From Candidatus Tepidiaquacellales bacterium OLB4/UTCHB1 (GTDB lineage: Bacteria; Bacteroidota; Ignavibacteria; Tepidaquicellales; Tepidaquicellaceae), in NCBI GenBank assembly GCA_002050165.1, contig MWSW01000005.1, forward strand, positions 62,001-126,000: DNA of 64,000 bases. The letters run 5' to 3'. Below, piece by piece: positions 9,020-18,631 of this stretch (position 1 is its first letter; every line of letters begins with the position of its first letter). The notes under the pieces are model-generated. The model had not been told where the DNA came from. It made no database searches and worked only from the letters and a program-made list of their open reading frames with translations. Both the position numbers and the translations under genes were made by a program.

Positions 9020-10045
9020 TTACTTCAGGAGCACCATCCGCTTAGTATCAGAAAATTTTGTGCCACTTATCCCCGTGACATTAATTCTATAGATATAAAC
9101 ACCACTTGATAATTCTGTCGCATTGAAGGTCGTATTATAACTTCCTGCTTCAAATCTACCGTTTAATAAAGTTGCAACTTCTCTGCCTGTCATATCCGAA
9201 ACAATCAATGTGATCTGTGATATCTCAGGTAACGAAAATGAAATGTTAGTTACCGGGTTGAATGGATTAGGATAATTCTGACTTAATGAATAAAACTGAG
9301 GGGTAATTCCATTACTTGTATGTGAAGTATTATCTACCATATGATGGACAGTAATATTGTGTGTTACTTTTTCAGCGAAAACGTCAATTACCTCAATGTT
9401 GCTCTTGTAGTTTGGTTTGGACGTAATAATTTCATACCGCCCGAACGGAATATTATCAATCTCATAGTTACCTTCAGGATCGGTAATAATTGAACCGAAA
9501 ATTCCGGCAGAATTCCTGATGATTACATGAATTCCCGCAATACTATTCATCGAAACATTTCTGATTTTACCTGATATTTTCGCAGTTGATCCCGCTAAGT
9601 CAGGTTCTTCGATGAGGTAAAAAAAGACGTTTTGTTCTTCGGTTGTTTCCGGACTACTTTGAGGAAAATAGATTGCCTCAGCATCTTCAAAAGTGAGTGC
9701 GTTCGGATACCATGAACCACATTCAAGTTCTTCTCCGATTCTCGGAAGAATCATCTCAAGATAAACGGGGTCAGGAGTATTGTTCGGTATTGTGATGCTG
9801 TAAAACCCGTCAGCAGCAACCGAGCTTGACCCAATTTCAATTAATGTTTGATTCTGATGATATTTGTAGGCGTACACCATACCATTAACAGCATTTTCAT
9901 TGTTCTGTACTGCCAATGCATATCCCTGAATAATATGCGCCTGAGAAATACCCGAAATGAAAAATAATGAAACGACAACTACTGTAATCAGAGATAATAT
10001 GAAACCACTCCGATTACCGGCTGAATTACTAATAAATCTTTTCAT
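9020..10045 (-). CDS. Secreted protein with carboxypeptidase-regulatory-like domain and T9SS sorting signal
   Basis: About 341 residues from the ATG at 10045. Residues ~14-37 form a signal peptide. A first Ig-like region (~40-145) precedes a carboxypeptidase-regulatory-like fold (~150-230: KISGKIRNVSMNSIAGIHV, then PEGNYEIDNIPFGRYEI). The last ~80 residues are a type A T9SS sorting domain that begins NYPNPFNPVTNISFSLP, passes through GREVATLLNG and ends KRMVLLK. It should be exported by Sec, moved across the outer membrane by T9SS and processed by PorU. The ligand or target is unknown. Confidence 0.85.
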   Translation of the reverse strand: MKRFISNSAGNRSGFILSLITVVVVSLFFISGISQAHIIQGYALAVQNNENAVNGMVYAYKYHQNQTLIEIGSSSVAADGFYSITIPNNTPDPVYLEMILPRIGEELECGSWYPNALTFEDAEAIYFPQSSPETTEEQNVFFYLIEEPDLAGSTAKISGKIRNVSMNSIAGIHVIIRNSAGIFGSIITDPEGNYEIDNIPFGRYEIITSKPNYKSNIEVIDVFAEKVTHNITVHHMVDNTSHTSNGITPQFYSLSQNYPNPFNPVTNISFSLPEISQITLIVSDMTGREVATLLNGRFEAGSYNTTFNATELSSGVYIYRINVTGISGTKFSDTKRMVLLK

Positions 10046-10581
10046 AGTTTTTTTGTTTTTTGGGTTAGTAAAATGAACCAATTTATTGAATGACGGAAAA
10101 TGGTTTATTTTCTGCGATATTACATTTTACTTTTTAGAATACTATAATAATTAGTATTGAAAATTTTTCTATGAACTTGTTGGATCATCCAGTCAGATAT
10201 TTCAATTTTTGTGTAAATGGTAAAATATAACTTCACTTGATATTCATTTTTACAACCTAACTAAAGCACCGGACTCCGTTCCACCGGTGATTAAAAAAAT
10301 AAAATTCACAGTATGATTTTAGTATTAAAGCATAACTATTCAATCAGAGTGTGATGCACAATTTAATAAGCACATTAAGAATTTATCAAAATCGAAATAA
10401 TATTACTACAATTTTTTCATTAAGGGAAGGTATCTGATCTCGGTGCAATAATAATTATGATTTACTATAATGTCAATACAGTATTATTATATTAGCTGAT
10501 AAAATTTAATTTATTATTTAGATTAAAACTTTAACAGTTTTTATACTATACTATGATAATTTTTACAGCATAAATGTAGTA
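10046..10581. other. AT-rich intergenic region
   Basis: No gene is supported here. The only structure seen is a GC-rich inverted repeat, CACCGG (10267-10272) and CCGGTG (10284-10289) with an 11-base spacer, with no T tract after it on either strand. The rest is low-complexity AT-rich DNA. Confidence 0.5.
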
Positions 10582-10612
10582 TTGAAATTAAAGGAATTTT
10601 ATTTTAACTTTG
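10582..10612 (+). promoter_or_regulatory. Promoter of tRNA-fMet (TTG-N20-TAACTTTG)
   Basis: TTG at 10582-10584, a 20-base spacer and TAACTTTG at 10605-10612 fit the Bacteroidota -33/-7 consensus. The mature tRNA starts 9 bases downstream, so transcription should begin at or just before it. Confidence 0.7.
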
Positions 10613-10620
10613 TAAAACAT

Positions 10621-10693
<73 letters not shown>

Positions 10694-10703
10694 CAATGAG
10701 TAG

Positions 10704-10730
10704 AAAGGTCGCCCAATGCGACCTTTTTTT
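10704..10730 (+). terminator. Rho-independent terminator after tRNA-fMet
   Basis: A perfect 9-bp stem, AAAGGTCGC (10704-10712) with GCGACCTTT (10718-10726), loop CCAAT, followed by further T residues to 10730. It closes the single-gene tRNA transcript. Confidence 0.9.
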
Positions 10731-10778
10731 ATATGCAGAGATTTGTTTCTGTTTATGAAATTTGTACTAATTATGAAA

Positions 10779-10809
10779 TTGCATTTCCTAAACATCAAAT
10801 TTATTTTTG
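10779..10809 (+). promoter_or_regulatory. Promoter of etfBA (TTG-N20-TATTTTTG)
   Basis: TTG at 10779-10781 and TATTTTTG at 10802-10809 are separated by exactly 20 bases, the same spacing as in the tRNA promoter. A start near 10816 would leave a leader of about 27 bases before the etfB ATG. Confidence 0.6.
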
Positions 10810-10842
10810 GAATAATATATTTACAAATTTAATTTACAGTTC

Positions 10843-11592
10843 ATGAAAGTAATCGTATGTGTTTCACTCGTTCCGGACAGCACAACAAAAGTTAAAATTG
10901 CTCAGGATGGCAAATCAATTGATGAAAGCGGGGTACAGTTTATTCTCAATCCGTATGATGAATTTGCAGTTGAGGAGGCAGTATCGCTTAAAGAAAAATT
11001 AAACGCAGAAACCCTCGCAGTTACAGTTGGTACAGATAAGGCAACTGAAGCAGTAAAGAAAGCTTTTCAAATGGGGATAGAAAATGGCGTTTTGATTAAA
11101 ACTGACAATGAGATAGTTGATACTTATTCGGTTGCAAAAAACCTCGCTGATTTTATCAACGAACAAAAACCTGATTTAGTCTTGCTCGGCAAGCAGTCAA
11201 TTGATTTTGATAGTTCAGCTTTACCTTCAATGCTGAGCGAATTAACTGGAATTCCTTCTGTCAACGTTGTAGTTAAATTGACAATCGGGGATAATAAAGT
11301 AACCGCTGAAAAAGAGATAGAAGGTGGACAGGAGATAATCTCTACTACGCTTCCTGTTATAATCGGTACACAGAAGGGGATCAATACACCACGTTACCCC
11401 AATCTCAAGAGTATTATGGCGGCAAAAAAGAAAAATGTGGAAACAAGGCATTCTACATATAATGAAAATGCAACTGAAATTATAAAAATGGAGTTACCTC
11501 CAATAAAGGGAAAAGGAAAAATCCTGACCGATGGTGCAAACTCAGTTCCCGAACTTGTAAAATTGCTCCGGGAAGAAGCAAAAGTAATTTAA
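10843..11592 (+). CDS. etfB: Electron transfer flavoprotein, beta subunit
   Basis: A 249-residue protein that begins MKVIVCVSLVPD. It contains the ETF beta AMP-binding alpha/beta fold, with NPYDEFAVEEAVSLKE early and DLVLLGKQSIDFDSSALPSMLSELTGIPSV in the middle. With EtfA it makes a soluble FAD-containing heterodimer that takes electrons from acyl-CoA dehydrogenases. It lies 16 bases upstream of etfA. The EtfD-like membrane protein at 16578 is a likely electron acceptor. Confidence 0.95.
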   Translation: MKVIVCVSLVPDSTTKVKIAQDGKSIDESGVQFILNPYDEFAVEEAVSLKEKLNAETLAVTVGTDKATEAVKKAFQMGIENGVLIKTDNEIVDTYSVAKNLADFINEQKPDLVLLGKQSIDFDSSALPSMLSELTGIPSVNVVVKLTIGDNKVTAEKEIEGGQEIISTTLPVIIGTQKGINTPRYPNLKSIMAAKKKNVETRHSTYNENATEIIKMELPPIKGKGKILTDGANSVPELVKLLREEAKVI

Positions 11593-11608
11593 CTTAAAAA
11601 ATATAATC

Positions 11609-12622
11609 ATGTCAAAAAAAGTTTTAGCATTTATTGATGCGAAAGATGGAAAGTTTAAGAACCCTGCTCTTGAAGTTTTAACCGAAGCCAACAAATTAGC
11701 CTCACTACTTAATACGGAATCTATTGCGCTTGTAATTGGAAACAATTCAGAAGAAAGTTCAAAATCTTTTGGGAATTACGGGATTAAAAATGTGCATTAT
11801 ATTGACCTGACCAAACTAAATTCAATTTCCGGAAAATCAAATTTCAGTTATTCACATTCAGCATTTTCAAAAGTTATTTCAGAATTTGCAAAAGCAAATG
11901 ATTGCAACATAATACTCCTCTCTGCCAATTCTTTGGGGAAAGATCTCGCTCCCAGAGTTGCAGTAAATCTATCAGCTTCATACTGCCCGGATTGTACTGC
12001 AATAAAAATAGATGGAGATAAACTTGTCGCTACTCGTCCGCTATTCGCAGGGAAAAGTATTGCGGATTTATTATTAAAGAATGAAACCAAAGTCATTACA
12101 TTGCGACCGAATGTTTTCAAGGTTGAAAAATTATCTGATGAAGAAGCAACTGTTATCAGTGTTGATCCCGTCAGTTTAGGTATTACAGAATCGGATTTTT
12201 CAGTCATTGTAAATGATGTAGTAATCTCATCAGGTAAACTTGATGTAGCCGAAGCTGACAGAATAGTATCCGGTGGAAGAGGTTTAAGAAGCCAAGAGAA
12301 TTTTAATTTAATTGAAGAACTTGCTGAAGTACTCGGAGCAGCTACCGGAGCTTCAAGGGCGGTTGTAGATGCGGGTTGGCGACCTCACTCTGAGCAAGTC
12401 GGTCAAACCGGTAAAACTGTATCACCATCGCTCTATATCGCTTGTGGCATTAGCGGAGCTATCCAGCACCTTGCCGGTATGTCTTCCTCAAAATGTATAG
12501 TTGCAATTAATAAAGATAAAGATGCTCCAATCTTTCAGATAGCAGACTACGGAATAGTTGGCGATGTATTTGATGTTCTTCCTGCGTTGACAAAAGAAAT
12601 TAAAAGCGTTGTCTCAAGTTAA
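11609..12622 (+). CDS. etfA: Electron transfer flavoprotein, alpha subunit
   Basis: A 337-residue protein. The N-terminal ~190 residues are the EtfA alpha/beta domain. The C-terminal FAD domain begins near [14 protein letters not shown] and holds [31 protein letters not shown] and the final [17 protein letters not shown]. These residues bind FAD between the subunits. It pairs with EtfB directly upstream. Confidence 0.95.
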   Translation: MSKKVLAFIDAKDGKFKNPALEVLTEANKLASLLNTESIALVIGNNSEESSKSFGNYGIKNVHYIDLTKLNSISGKSNFSYSHSAFSKVISEFAKANDCNIILLSANSLGKDLAPRVAVNLSASYCPDCTAIKIDGDKLVATRPLFAGKSIADLLLKNETKVITLRPNVFKVEKLSDEEATVISVDPVSLGITESDFSVIVNDVVISSGKLDVAEADRIVSGGRGLRSQENFNLIEELAEVLGAATGASRAVVDAGWRPHSEQVGQTGKTVSPSLYIACGISGAIQHLAGMSSSKCIVAINKDKDAPIFQIADYGIVGDVFDVLPALTKEIKSVVSS

Positions 12623-12680
12623 GTAAATAAGGTGAAAAATTTACTTTGATAAATTGCAATAATTATTAAATATTGAAACC

Positions 12681-13286
12681 ATGTACGACGAAGATTTAAT
12701 TCAGGTAGATGTTTCAGGAGTATCGCTCACCTCGACGTTGCAAGACGGAGGTTACGCCGTTATTTTAAAAGAAATGAACGGTGAGCGCCGGCTTCCGATT
12801 ATTGTCGGTCAAAACGAAGCGCAGTCTATTGCTTATCAGCTTGAAGAAATCAGCACTCCAAGACCAATGACTCACGACCTGATAAAGATAATAATAGAAA
12901 AATTTGGTTATGAGGTTGATAAGGTAATTATTGATGAATTAAAAGATTCCACCTTTTATTCGAAAATATCATTTAACGATTCTCAGGTTGAAAGAATAGA
13001 TGCCAGACCTTCAGATGCAATTGCAATCGCACTAAGATTTTCAGCCCCGATTTATGTAACCGAAGACATAATGAACGAAGTCGGCTTTGTTCCGACTGAA
13101 ACAAAAATTACCGGAAAAGACACAGATGTTGAAGAGTTGCAATCTGATAAAGATGATAAAACGCCAAACATGAAATTGAAGCGACTTCAATCGGAACTTG
13201 ATGAAGCCATCCAAAGCGAAGATTACGAAAAAGCCGCCATGCTTAGGGATGAAATAAATAAAATTGACCCCCAATTTTTAAATTAA
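12681..13286 (+). CDS. Bifunctional nuclease (BFN/DUF151) with UVR motif
   Basis: A 201-residue protein. Residues ~5-135 are a BFN domain, with ERRLPIIVGQNEAQSIAYQL and the signature ARPSDAIAIALR. BFN proteins have DNase/RNase activity in plants, but the bacterial role is poorly known. Residues ~165-198 form a UVR-type coiled hairpin (LDEAIQSEDYEKAAMLRDEI), a protein-protein contact seen in UvrB, UvrC and Clp factors. It follows etfA by 58 bases on the same strand. Confidence 0.85.
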   Translation: MYDEDLIQVDVSGVSLTSTLQDGGYAVILKEMNGERRLPIIVGQNEAQSIAYQLEEISTPRPMTHDLIKIIIEKFGYEVDKVIIDELKDSTFYSKISFNDSQVERIDARPSDAIAIALRFSAPIYVTEDIMNEVGFVPTETKITGKDTDVEELQSDKDDKTPNMKLKRLQSELDEAIQSEDYEKAAMLRDEINKIDPQFLN

Positions 13287-13297
13287 ACCAACTCCAA

Positions 13298-13855
13298 GTG
13301 AAAAAAATATTTGCGTTACTTTTAGTGTTAGTTTTTTTTGCAGGCAACATTTCTTTTGCACAAATTATTAATAACGATTTAAGTCTGTCAAAGCGTAATC
13401 GTGATTTGCATCTCAAGTCCGATATTAGCAAAACAACGCTGAAAGGTGGATTAGGTGTAAATGCCGGACTTGCATTTATGGAAAGCAACACCGGATTGGC
13501 AGTTGGTGTTTTTGCCGAACTCGAAGCCGGAAGCTTTTCTTTCGTCCCGCAGGCAAATTATTGGCAGGTTAAAAAAGACAACAATTTTGAACTTGCAGCA
13601 ATCATGAGACTAAAGTTCGCTTCAACTAATATTGAACCTTTCGTTGACGGTGGAATCGGTATAAACTTTTACTCATCAGAGAAGAATTCATTTACAAAAA
13701 TTGGAGTTGACGTTGGTGGTGGTGTCGTGCTCAAAACAATTTCAAAAGATTTTAATCTCGTCATTGACGGGAAGTACAAGATAATCATCAATAACGACGA
13801 TCCGGGAAATATCAGCGGATACACGGTAACCGCCGGATTACGATTTCCCATTTAG
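13298..13855 (+). CDS. Predicted small outer-membrane beta-barrel protein
   Basis: A 185-residue protein with a GTG start. A clear signal peptide ends near ISFAQ. The remainder has alternating polar/hydrophobic strands with Gly and aromatic ends (GLGVNAGLAFMES, GGIGINFYSSE) and ends in a final strand TAGLRFPI. This is the pattern of a small (about 8-strand) barrel. No specific family or function is recognised. It lies 11 bases after the bifunctional nuclease gene. Confidence 0.65.
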   Translation: MKKIFALLLVLVFFAGNISFAQIINNDLSLSKRNRDLHLKSDISKTTLKGGLGVNAGLAFMESNTGLAVGVFAELEAGSFSFVPQANYWQVKKDNNFELAAIMRLKFASTNIEPFVDGGIGINFYSSEKNSFTKIGVDVGGGVVLKTISKDFNLVIDGKYKIIINNDDPGNISGYTVTAGLRFPI

Positions 13856-13894
13856 AAAAAATAAAACTGCAGGCTTCACTTCCCTGCCGGCTTT

Positions 13895-14620
13895 ATGAAA
13901 TCACTTGTAATTGATATTGGCAATTCCACTATCAAATCCTCCCACATAAATTCAGACCTGAAAATTGATAATTTCGTACGGAGAAATTACACTAAAAAAA
14001 GTTTACCCAAATTGCTCCGCAAAATTGCCGGTCAGGCTGCAGTTACTGAGAAGGTAATCGTTTCCGTTTCGAATAAAATCCACTACAATTCACTTGTATC
14101 AGAATTCAGCAACCTGAATTTCATCAATGACAAGATGCGCCTACCTTTTGAAATGAACTATAAAACCGATTTGGGAAGGGATAGAATTTGTGCTGTTGCC
14201 GGAGCAACGTATTATGGTGCCGATAATATTCTCATTGTGGATTTCGGTACTGCGACTACTTTCAACATCCTTTCAAAAAGACATTTTAAAGGCGGAATTA
14301 TTGCCCCGGGTTTGACCAATTCACTTAAATGTTTCACTAAAACTACCGGACTTCAGACTGCTCCGATTGATTCGAATTTACCTGCAATTGCCGATAATAC
14401 CCCGCAGGCTGTTGCTTCAGGTGTTTACCGGCTGAACAAGTTTGGTATCATGGGGATTATATATGAATTCAAAAACATATTCAATGATTTATTCGTAATC
14501 TTTACAGGTGGTAACAGTAAACATTTCCTCGATTCGGGATTTGAACATGACGTCCACGACGAGTACTTAGTCTTAAAAGGTATAAAAATAATTTCCGATT
14601 TGAATGAAAATATTAACTGA
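13895..14620 (+). CDS. coaX: Type III pantothenate kinase
   Basis: A 241-residue ASKHA-fold kinase. The phosphate-binding loop DIGNST is at residues 7-12. LGRDRICAVAGA supplies the catalytic Asp, and VDFGTATTFNIL and GGIIAPGL complete the site. It makes 4'-phosphopantothenate from pantothenate in the first step of CoA synthesis and needs a monovalent cation. Its stop codon region overlaps the start of yjbQ by 17 bases. Confidence 0.92.
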   Translation: MKSLVIDIGNSTIKSSHINSDLKIDNFVRRNYTKKSLPKLLRKIAGQAAVTEKVIVSVSNKIHYNSLVSEFSNLNFINDKMRLPFEMNYKTDLGRDRICAVAGATYYGADNILIVDFGTATTFNILSKRHFKGGIIAPGLTNSLKCFTKTTGLQTAPIDSNLPAIADNTPQAVASGVYRLNKFGIMGIIYEFKNIFNDLFVIFTGGNSKHFLDSGFEHDVHDEYLVLKGIKIISDLNENIN

Positions 14621-15023
14621 AGAATTCCTTATTGAAACAAAAGGTAATTGCGATATTATTGACATTACCGTGAACTTAAGGACCTTGTTAAAAGAATCTA
14701 AACTATCACAGGGGAATTGTACAGCTTTCGTTGTCGGTTCAACCGCAGGGATTTCAACTATTGAATACGAACCCGGGTTGTTAAAAGATATTCCGGAAGT
14801 TCTTGAACAAATAGCGCCAACCTATAAAAAATATTTCCACAATGAAACCTGGGGCGATGGCAATGGTCATTCACACGTTCGTTCCTTTATCATTAAAACA
14901 TCTTTAACGATACCTTTCAAAAATGGCGAACTATTGCTCGGCACCTGGCAACAAATCATATTGATTGATTTTGATAACAGGCCACGGTCAAGAAGAATTG
15001 TTGCACAATTCATTGGTGAATAA
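14604..15023 (+). CDS. YjbQ family protein (UPF0047)
   Basis: A 139-residue single-domain protein. The conserved motif WGDGNGHSHVRS near residue 90 and the closing GTWQQIILIDFDNRPR are hallmarks of the YjbQ/UPF0047 family. Members are trimeric and have been credited with a weak thiamine-phosphate synthase side activity; the physiological role is unsettled. It overlaps coaX and abuts the next gene by 1 base. Confidence 0.88.
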   Translation: MKILTEEFLIETKGNCDIIDITVNLRTLLKESKLSQGNCTAFVVGSTAGISTIEYEPGLLKDIPEVLEQIAPTYKKYFHNETWGDGNGHSHVRSFIIKTSLTIPFKNGELLLGTWQQIILIDFDNRPRSRRIVAQFIGE

Positions 15024-16492
15024 TGAAATCTTTTCTTGATAAGTACTACAATATAATTATTCTCAGTATTTATGCGCTTGTACTCCTGCTAAGAGTTTAC
15101 AATTTAGAACAAAAGAATTTATGGTTCGACGAAATTTTTTCGTGGCACCTCTCACAGAAAACATTTGCTGGAATAATTAACGGAACCGCCGGCGATATAC
15201 ACCCGCCTTTATTTTATTTTATGTTGAAATTATGGAGCACTCTCTTCGGTGAATCTGTGTTTGCGTTGAGAATGCTTTCTGTAATTTGTTCTCTTATAGC
15301 TTCAGTCGTATTTTTCAATATACTGAACTTAATTACACAGGAAAGGTATGCAATACTTTTCGGAATGTTCATGTATGCAATTTCGCCGGTGAATATTTAT
15401 TACTCTCAGGAAGTAAGGATGTTAAACCTCAATCTACTATTTGCCCTACTGTCCGTTTATTACTTTCTAAAAAACCGGGAACAATATTCTCAAATATATT
15501 CTGTACTTTATATACTCTTCACAGTTGCGGCGATTTATACTCATTACTTCTCGTTTCTGATTCTCTTAACACAAATGATAATTACAGGTTACGATTTTAC
15601 CAGAAACCGAACCGGAAAAATATTCAAATACATTTTGAATTTTATAATAACAATTTTATTGTATGCTCCATGGTTTTGGACTATGATACGGCAATTAATG
15701 AAAGGTCAGGAATGGCGTACGCCACAAACTGCATCAATGGTTTTCAGTAATACGATTGCCTTTTTCAATGATGTATTTTTCAGCTATTATGTCTATTACC
15801 AAACTATTCTGCCGTTAAACATTATTGAAGGCTTGTCATTATTAATGTTGCTCATTTCTCTATTTCTTCCGTTATATTTTTACTTTATCGGAAAAAACGA
15901 TTCAGTTTTCATTGTTTCGCTTTTCTTCACTGTCCCTTTTGTTACAGCAGTGCTGGTATCCATTAATAACAGTATTCTCCTCTCAAGATATCTTAGCATT
16001 TTAATTCCCTATCTGATTGCATCATTTATCGGATTTATCATTTGCGTTCGTTTTTCAATAGTAAGGATTTTGTTTTCGTCATTTCTGATTTTTGTATCAT
16101 TGACGGGAATGATTTTTAATTACAGTTACGATTTCAAAAACAACGATTACAGAGAGCTGACATCTTATCTCAACTCGAATGCGCAAGACGACGAATTAAT
16201 TTCTGTTGAACCCCATTACATGGGCTGGCACATTTTACATTACGCAAAAACAAATAATGTAAAATTTTCCGAACCGGTTACTCTCGGTTGGGATATTAAT
16301 ATGATGATTGATTCAATCCGTATAAAAAAAGATATTCAAAAAATCTGGATTGTTCTTGATTACTCCTCGCTTGACACAAACAGATATTCATCATTAAGGT
16401 CTGAGATGAAAAATATCGGATTTGAACTAAAAGATTACAGGATCTTTAAACAAATCCCGGCAAAAGTTGAGCTTTTCAAATTTGAGCGGTAA
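15023..16492 (+). CDS. GT39/ArnT-like membrane glycosyltransferase
   Basis: A 489-residue protein with about ten transmembrane segments. The first periplasmic loop contains NLWFDEIFSWHLSQKT, whose acidic residue matches the catalytic Asp of the PMT/ArnT (GT-C) fold, followed by the typical DIHPPLFYFMLKLW. The C-terminal ~130 residues form a soluble periplasmic domain. These enzymes move a sugar from a polyprenyl carrier to protein or lipid. The acceptor cannot be inferred. Confidence 0.82.
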   Translation: MKSFLDKYYNIIILSIYALVLLLRVYNLEQKNLWFDEIFSWHLSQKTFAGIINGTAGDIHPPLFYFMLKLWSTLFGESVFALRMLSVICSLIASVVFFNILNLITQERYAILFGMFMYAISPVNIYYSQEVRMLNLNLLFALLSVYYFLKNREQYSQIYSVLYILFTVAAIYTHYFSFLILLTQMIITGYDFTRNRTGKIFKYILNFIITILLYAPWFWTMIRQLMKGQEWRTPQTASMVFSNTIAFFNDVFFSYYVYYQTILPLNIIEGLSLLMLLISLFLPLYFYFIGKNDSVFIVSLFFTVPFVTAVLVSINNSILLSRYLSILIPYLIASFIGFIICVRFSIVRILFSSFLIFVSLTGMIFNYSYDFKNNDYRELTSYLNSNAQDDELISVEPHYMGWHILHYAKTNNVKFSEPVTLGWDINMMIDSIRIKKDIQKIWIVLDYSSLDTNRYSSLRSEMKNIGFELKDYRIFKQIPAKVELFKFER

Positions 16493-16577
16493 GGTAATCC
16501 AATTTTACAACTCAAAATTTTAATATCTTTAAACTTTAAGACTATATAGGTAATTTATCTCCTAAAACCTTCCTTTC

Positions 16578-18596
16578 ATGTTAAGAACCATAATATTTGC
16601 AATCGTTCTCTTCAGCGCTCTTGGTTTCTTTGTTTATTCAATGAAACGGTTCTTTGCTATTTTGAAATTATCCAAACCTCAGAACCGATTTAATAACATT
16701 GGACAAAGGCTCAAAAACACACTAGAAATTGCATTCCTGCAGACAAAGCTTTTCCGCCAGAAACTTGCAGGTTTTTTACATTTTTGTATTTACTGGGGAT
16801 TTTTGGTTCTTGGAATTGTAGTGCTCGAAGGTATTATTGAAGGTTTTTTCCCGGAATTCAGTTTCTCATTCCTTGGAGCTTTATACCCTGTCATAACGGT
16901 AACAACAGATTTGTTCGGTGCTATCGTATTTGTTGTGGTAATTTTCTCCCTAATCCGCAGGTATATAGGAACCCCGAAAAGATTACAGGTTGATACGGCT
17001 TCCCGAATGGATGCAACATTTATACTGATCTTGATTTTTCTCGTTATGATTACAATGTTTGGCGCCAATGTTGAAAGAATTATGCTCGGAAAGGATCACG
17101 GTGTAAGACCGGTCTCGGATATTATTGCCGGATTCTTAGGTGGCGGCGGATCTGATACGCTTTACCAGTTTTTCTGGTGGGCACATAATATCGTTATTCT
17201 CGGATTTCTGAACTACCTACCTTATTCAAAACATTTCCATGTTCTATCATCTGTTCCAAATACATTCTTTTCCAATTTCAAAATTGAACCCAAAGGTGTT
17301 TTAAAACCAATTAATTTCGAAGATGAAAGCATCGAACAATATGGAGCAAAAGACGTCGAAGACCTCACCTGGAAACAGGTGCTCGATGGATACACTTGTA
17401 CGGAGTGTGGCAGATGTACTGAGGTTTGCCCGGCAAATATTACAGGGAAATTACTTAATCCAAAACTCATTATTACCAATATCCGGAAACGTGCGATGGA
17501 TAAGGGTCCATTGGTATTGGATAAAAAAGAAGATGACCCTCTTCTCGAAAAACCTCTCGTTCCGGACTATATAACACCGCAGGAGCTTTGGGCATGTACA
17601 ACTTGTCTCGCCTGCGTGAACGAATGCCCCGTTATGATTGATCACGTAACATCAATCGTAGATATGCGCAGAAATCTTTCATTAATGGAGTCGGATTTTC
17701 CCGATGAGTTGAACACTGTTTTCAGAAATCTGGAAAATAACGAATCTCCGTGGGCCTACAGTGCAGAAGAAAGAAATGACTGGATAAATGAGTTACGCGA
17801 TGAACTTGAAAGCGAAAATAAAAAATCAGGATTGCATAAGCTCAGCGAAGTTGGATCGGCGAACGAACTTGATGTAGTATTCTGGACAGGGTGCATGGGT
17901 GCATTCGATAAACGCTACCGGAAAGTTACGAAATCATTCGCACAAATTCTTGACGATGCAGGCGTAAAATATGGTGTTCTCGGAAACGAAGAAAAATGTA
18001 CCGGCGACCCTGCAAGAAGGCTCGGCAACGAATTCATCGCCCAGGGACTTATGACAAAGAATATCGAAACGTTCAAACGATATAACGTGAAAAAAGTCGT
18101 TACCGCTTGCCCACATTGTATGCACACGCTTAAAAACGAATATTCTCAATTTGGTATAGAACTCGATGTAACCCACCACACTGAATTTATTGATAACCTG
18201 ATTAAACAGAAGAAGATTACTCCCGGAAACGAAATTAAGGATAAAATAACCTATCACGATTCATGTTATTTGGGGAGATATAATGATATATACGATCAAC
18301 CACGAAATTCACTCGAAAGTGTGCCGGGATTGGATATTGTCGAAATGCCAAGAAACAAGGATCGTGGCTTGTGCTGTGGCGCTGGTGGCGGTAGAATGTT
18401 CATGGAGGAAACTGAAGGTAAACGTATTAACATTGAGCGAACTGAAGAAGCTCTCAAAACTGGTGCAAATACAATTACCGCTGCTTGTCCGTTCTGTATG
18501 ACGATGTTGACTGACGGAGTTAAAACAAAAGAAAAATCTGACGAAGTGGATGTAAAGGACATTGCTGAAATTGTCCTTGACTCAATAAAAAAATAA
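16578..18596 (+). CDS. EtfD-like membrane Fe-S oxidoreductase (ETF to quinone)
   Basis: A 672-residue fusion. Residues ~1-215 are a NarI-like membrane domain with about five helices and possible haem-ligand His residues. Two 4Fe-4S motifs follow: Cys 274/277/280/284 and 340/343/346/350. Two CCG-type domains end the protein: Cys 439, 474, 511, 514 and then Cys 563, 599-600, 637, 640. This layout is that of EtfD and HdrD-related proteins, which accept electrons from ETF and reduce menaquinone. The nearby etfBA supports that role. It differs from the single-FAD ETF-QO of mitochondria. Confidence 0.85.
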   Translation: MLRTIIFAIVLFSALGFFVYSMKRFFAILKLSKPQNRFNNIGQRLKNTLEIAFLQTKLFRQKLAGFLHFCIYWGFLVLGIVVLEGIIEGFFPEFSFSFLGALYPVITVTTDLFGAIVFVVVIFSLIRRYIGTPKRLQVDTASRMDATFILILIFLVMITMFGANVERIMLGKDHGVRPVSDIIAGFLGGGGSDTLYQFFWWAHNIVILGFLNYLPYSKHFHVLSSVPNTFFSNFKIEPKGVLKPINFEDESIEQYGAKDVEDLTWKQVLDGYTCTECGRCTEVCPANITGKLLNPKLIITNIRKRAMDKGPLVLDKKEDDPLLEKPLVPDYITPQELWACTTCLACVNECPVMIDHVTSIVDMRRNLSLMESDFPDELNTVFRNLENNESPWAYSAEERNDWINELRDELESENKKSGLHKLSEVGSANELDVVFWTGCMGAFDKRYRKVTKSFAQILDDAGVKYGVLGNEEKCTGDPARRLGNEFIAQGLMTKNIETFKRYNVKKVVTACPHCMHTLKNEYSQFGIELDVTHHTEFIDNLIKQKKITPGNEIKDKITYHDSCYLGRYNDIYDQPRNSLESVPGLDIVEMPRNKDRGLCCGAGGGRMFMEETEGKRINIERTEEALKTGANTITAACPFCMTMLTDGVKTKEKSDEVDVKDIAEIVLDSIKK

Positions 18597-18631
18597 TTTA
18601 AATTACAATTTAACTTAAGGAGAAATATTTA

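Noticed and set aside
10267-10289. Terminator at the CACCGG/CCGGTG inverted repeat
   Set aside because: The 11-base spacer and lack of a T tract on either strand make termination unlikely, and no gene ends there.
18597-18631. SAM riboswitch ahead of metK
   Set aside because: Only 35 bases separate metK from the preceding gene, with a ribosome site inside, so no riboswitch can fit.
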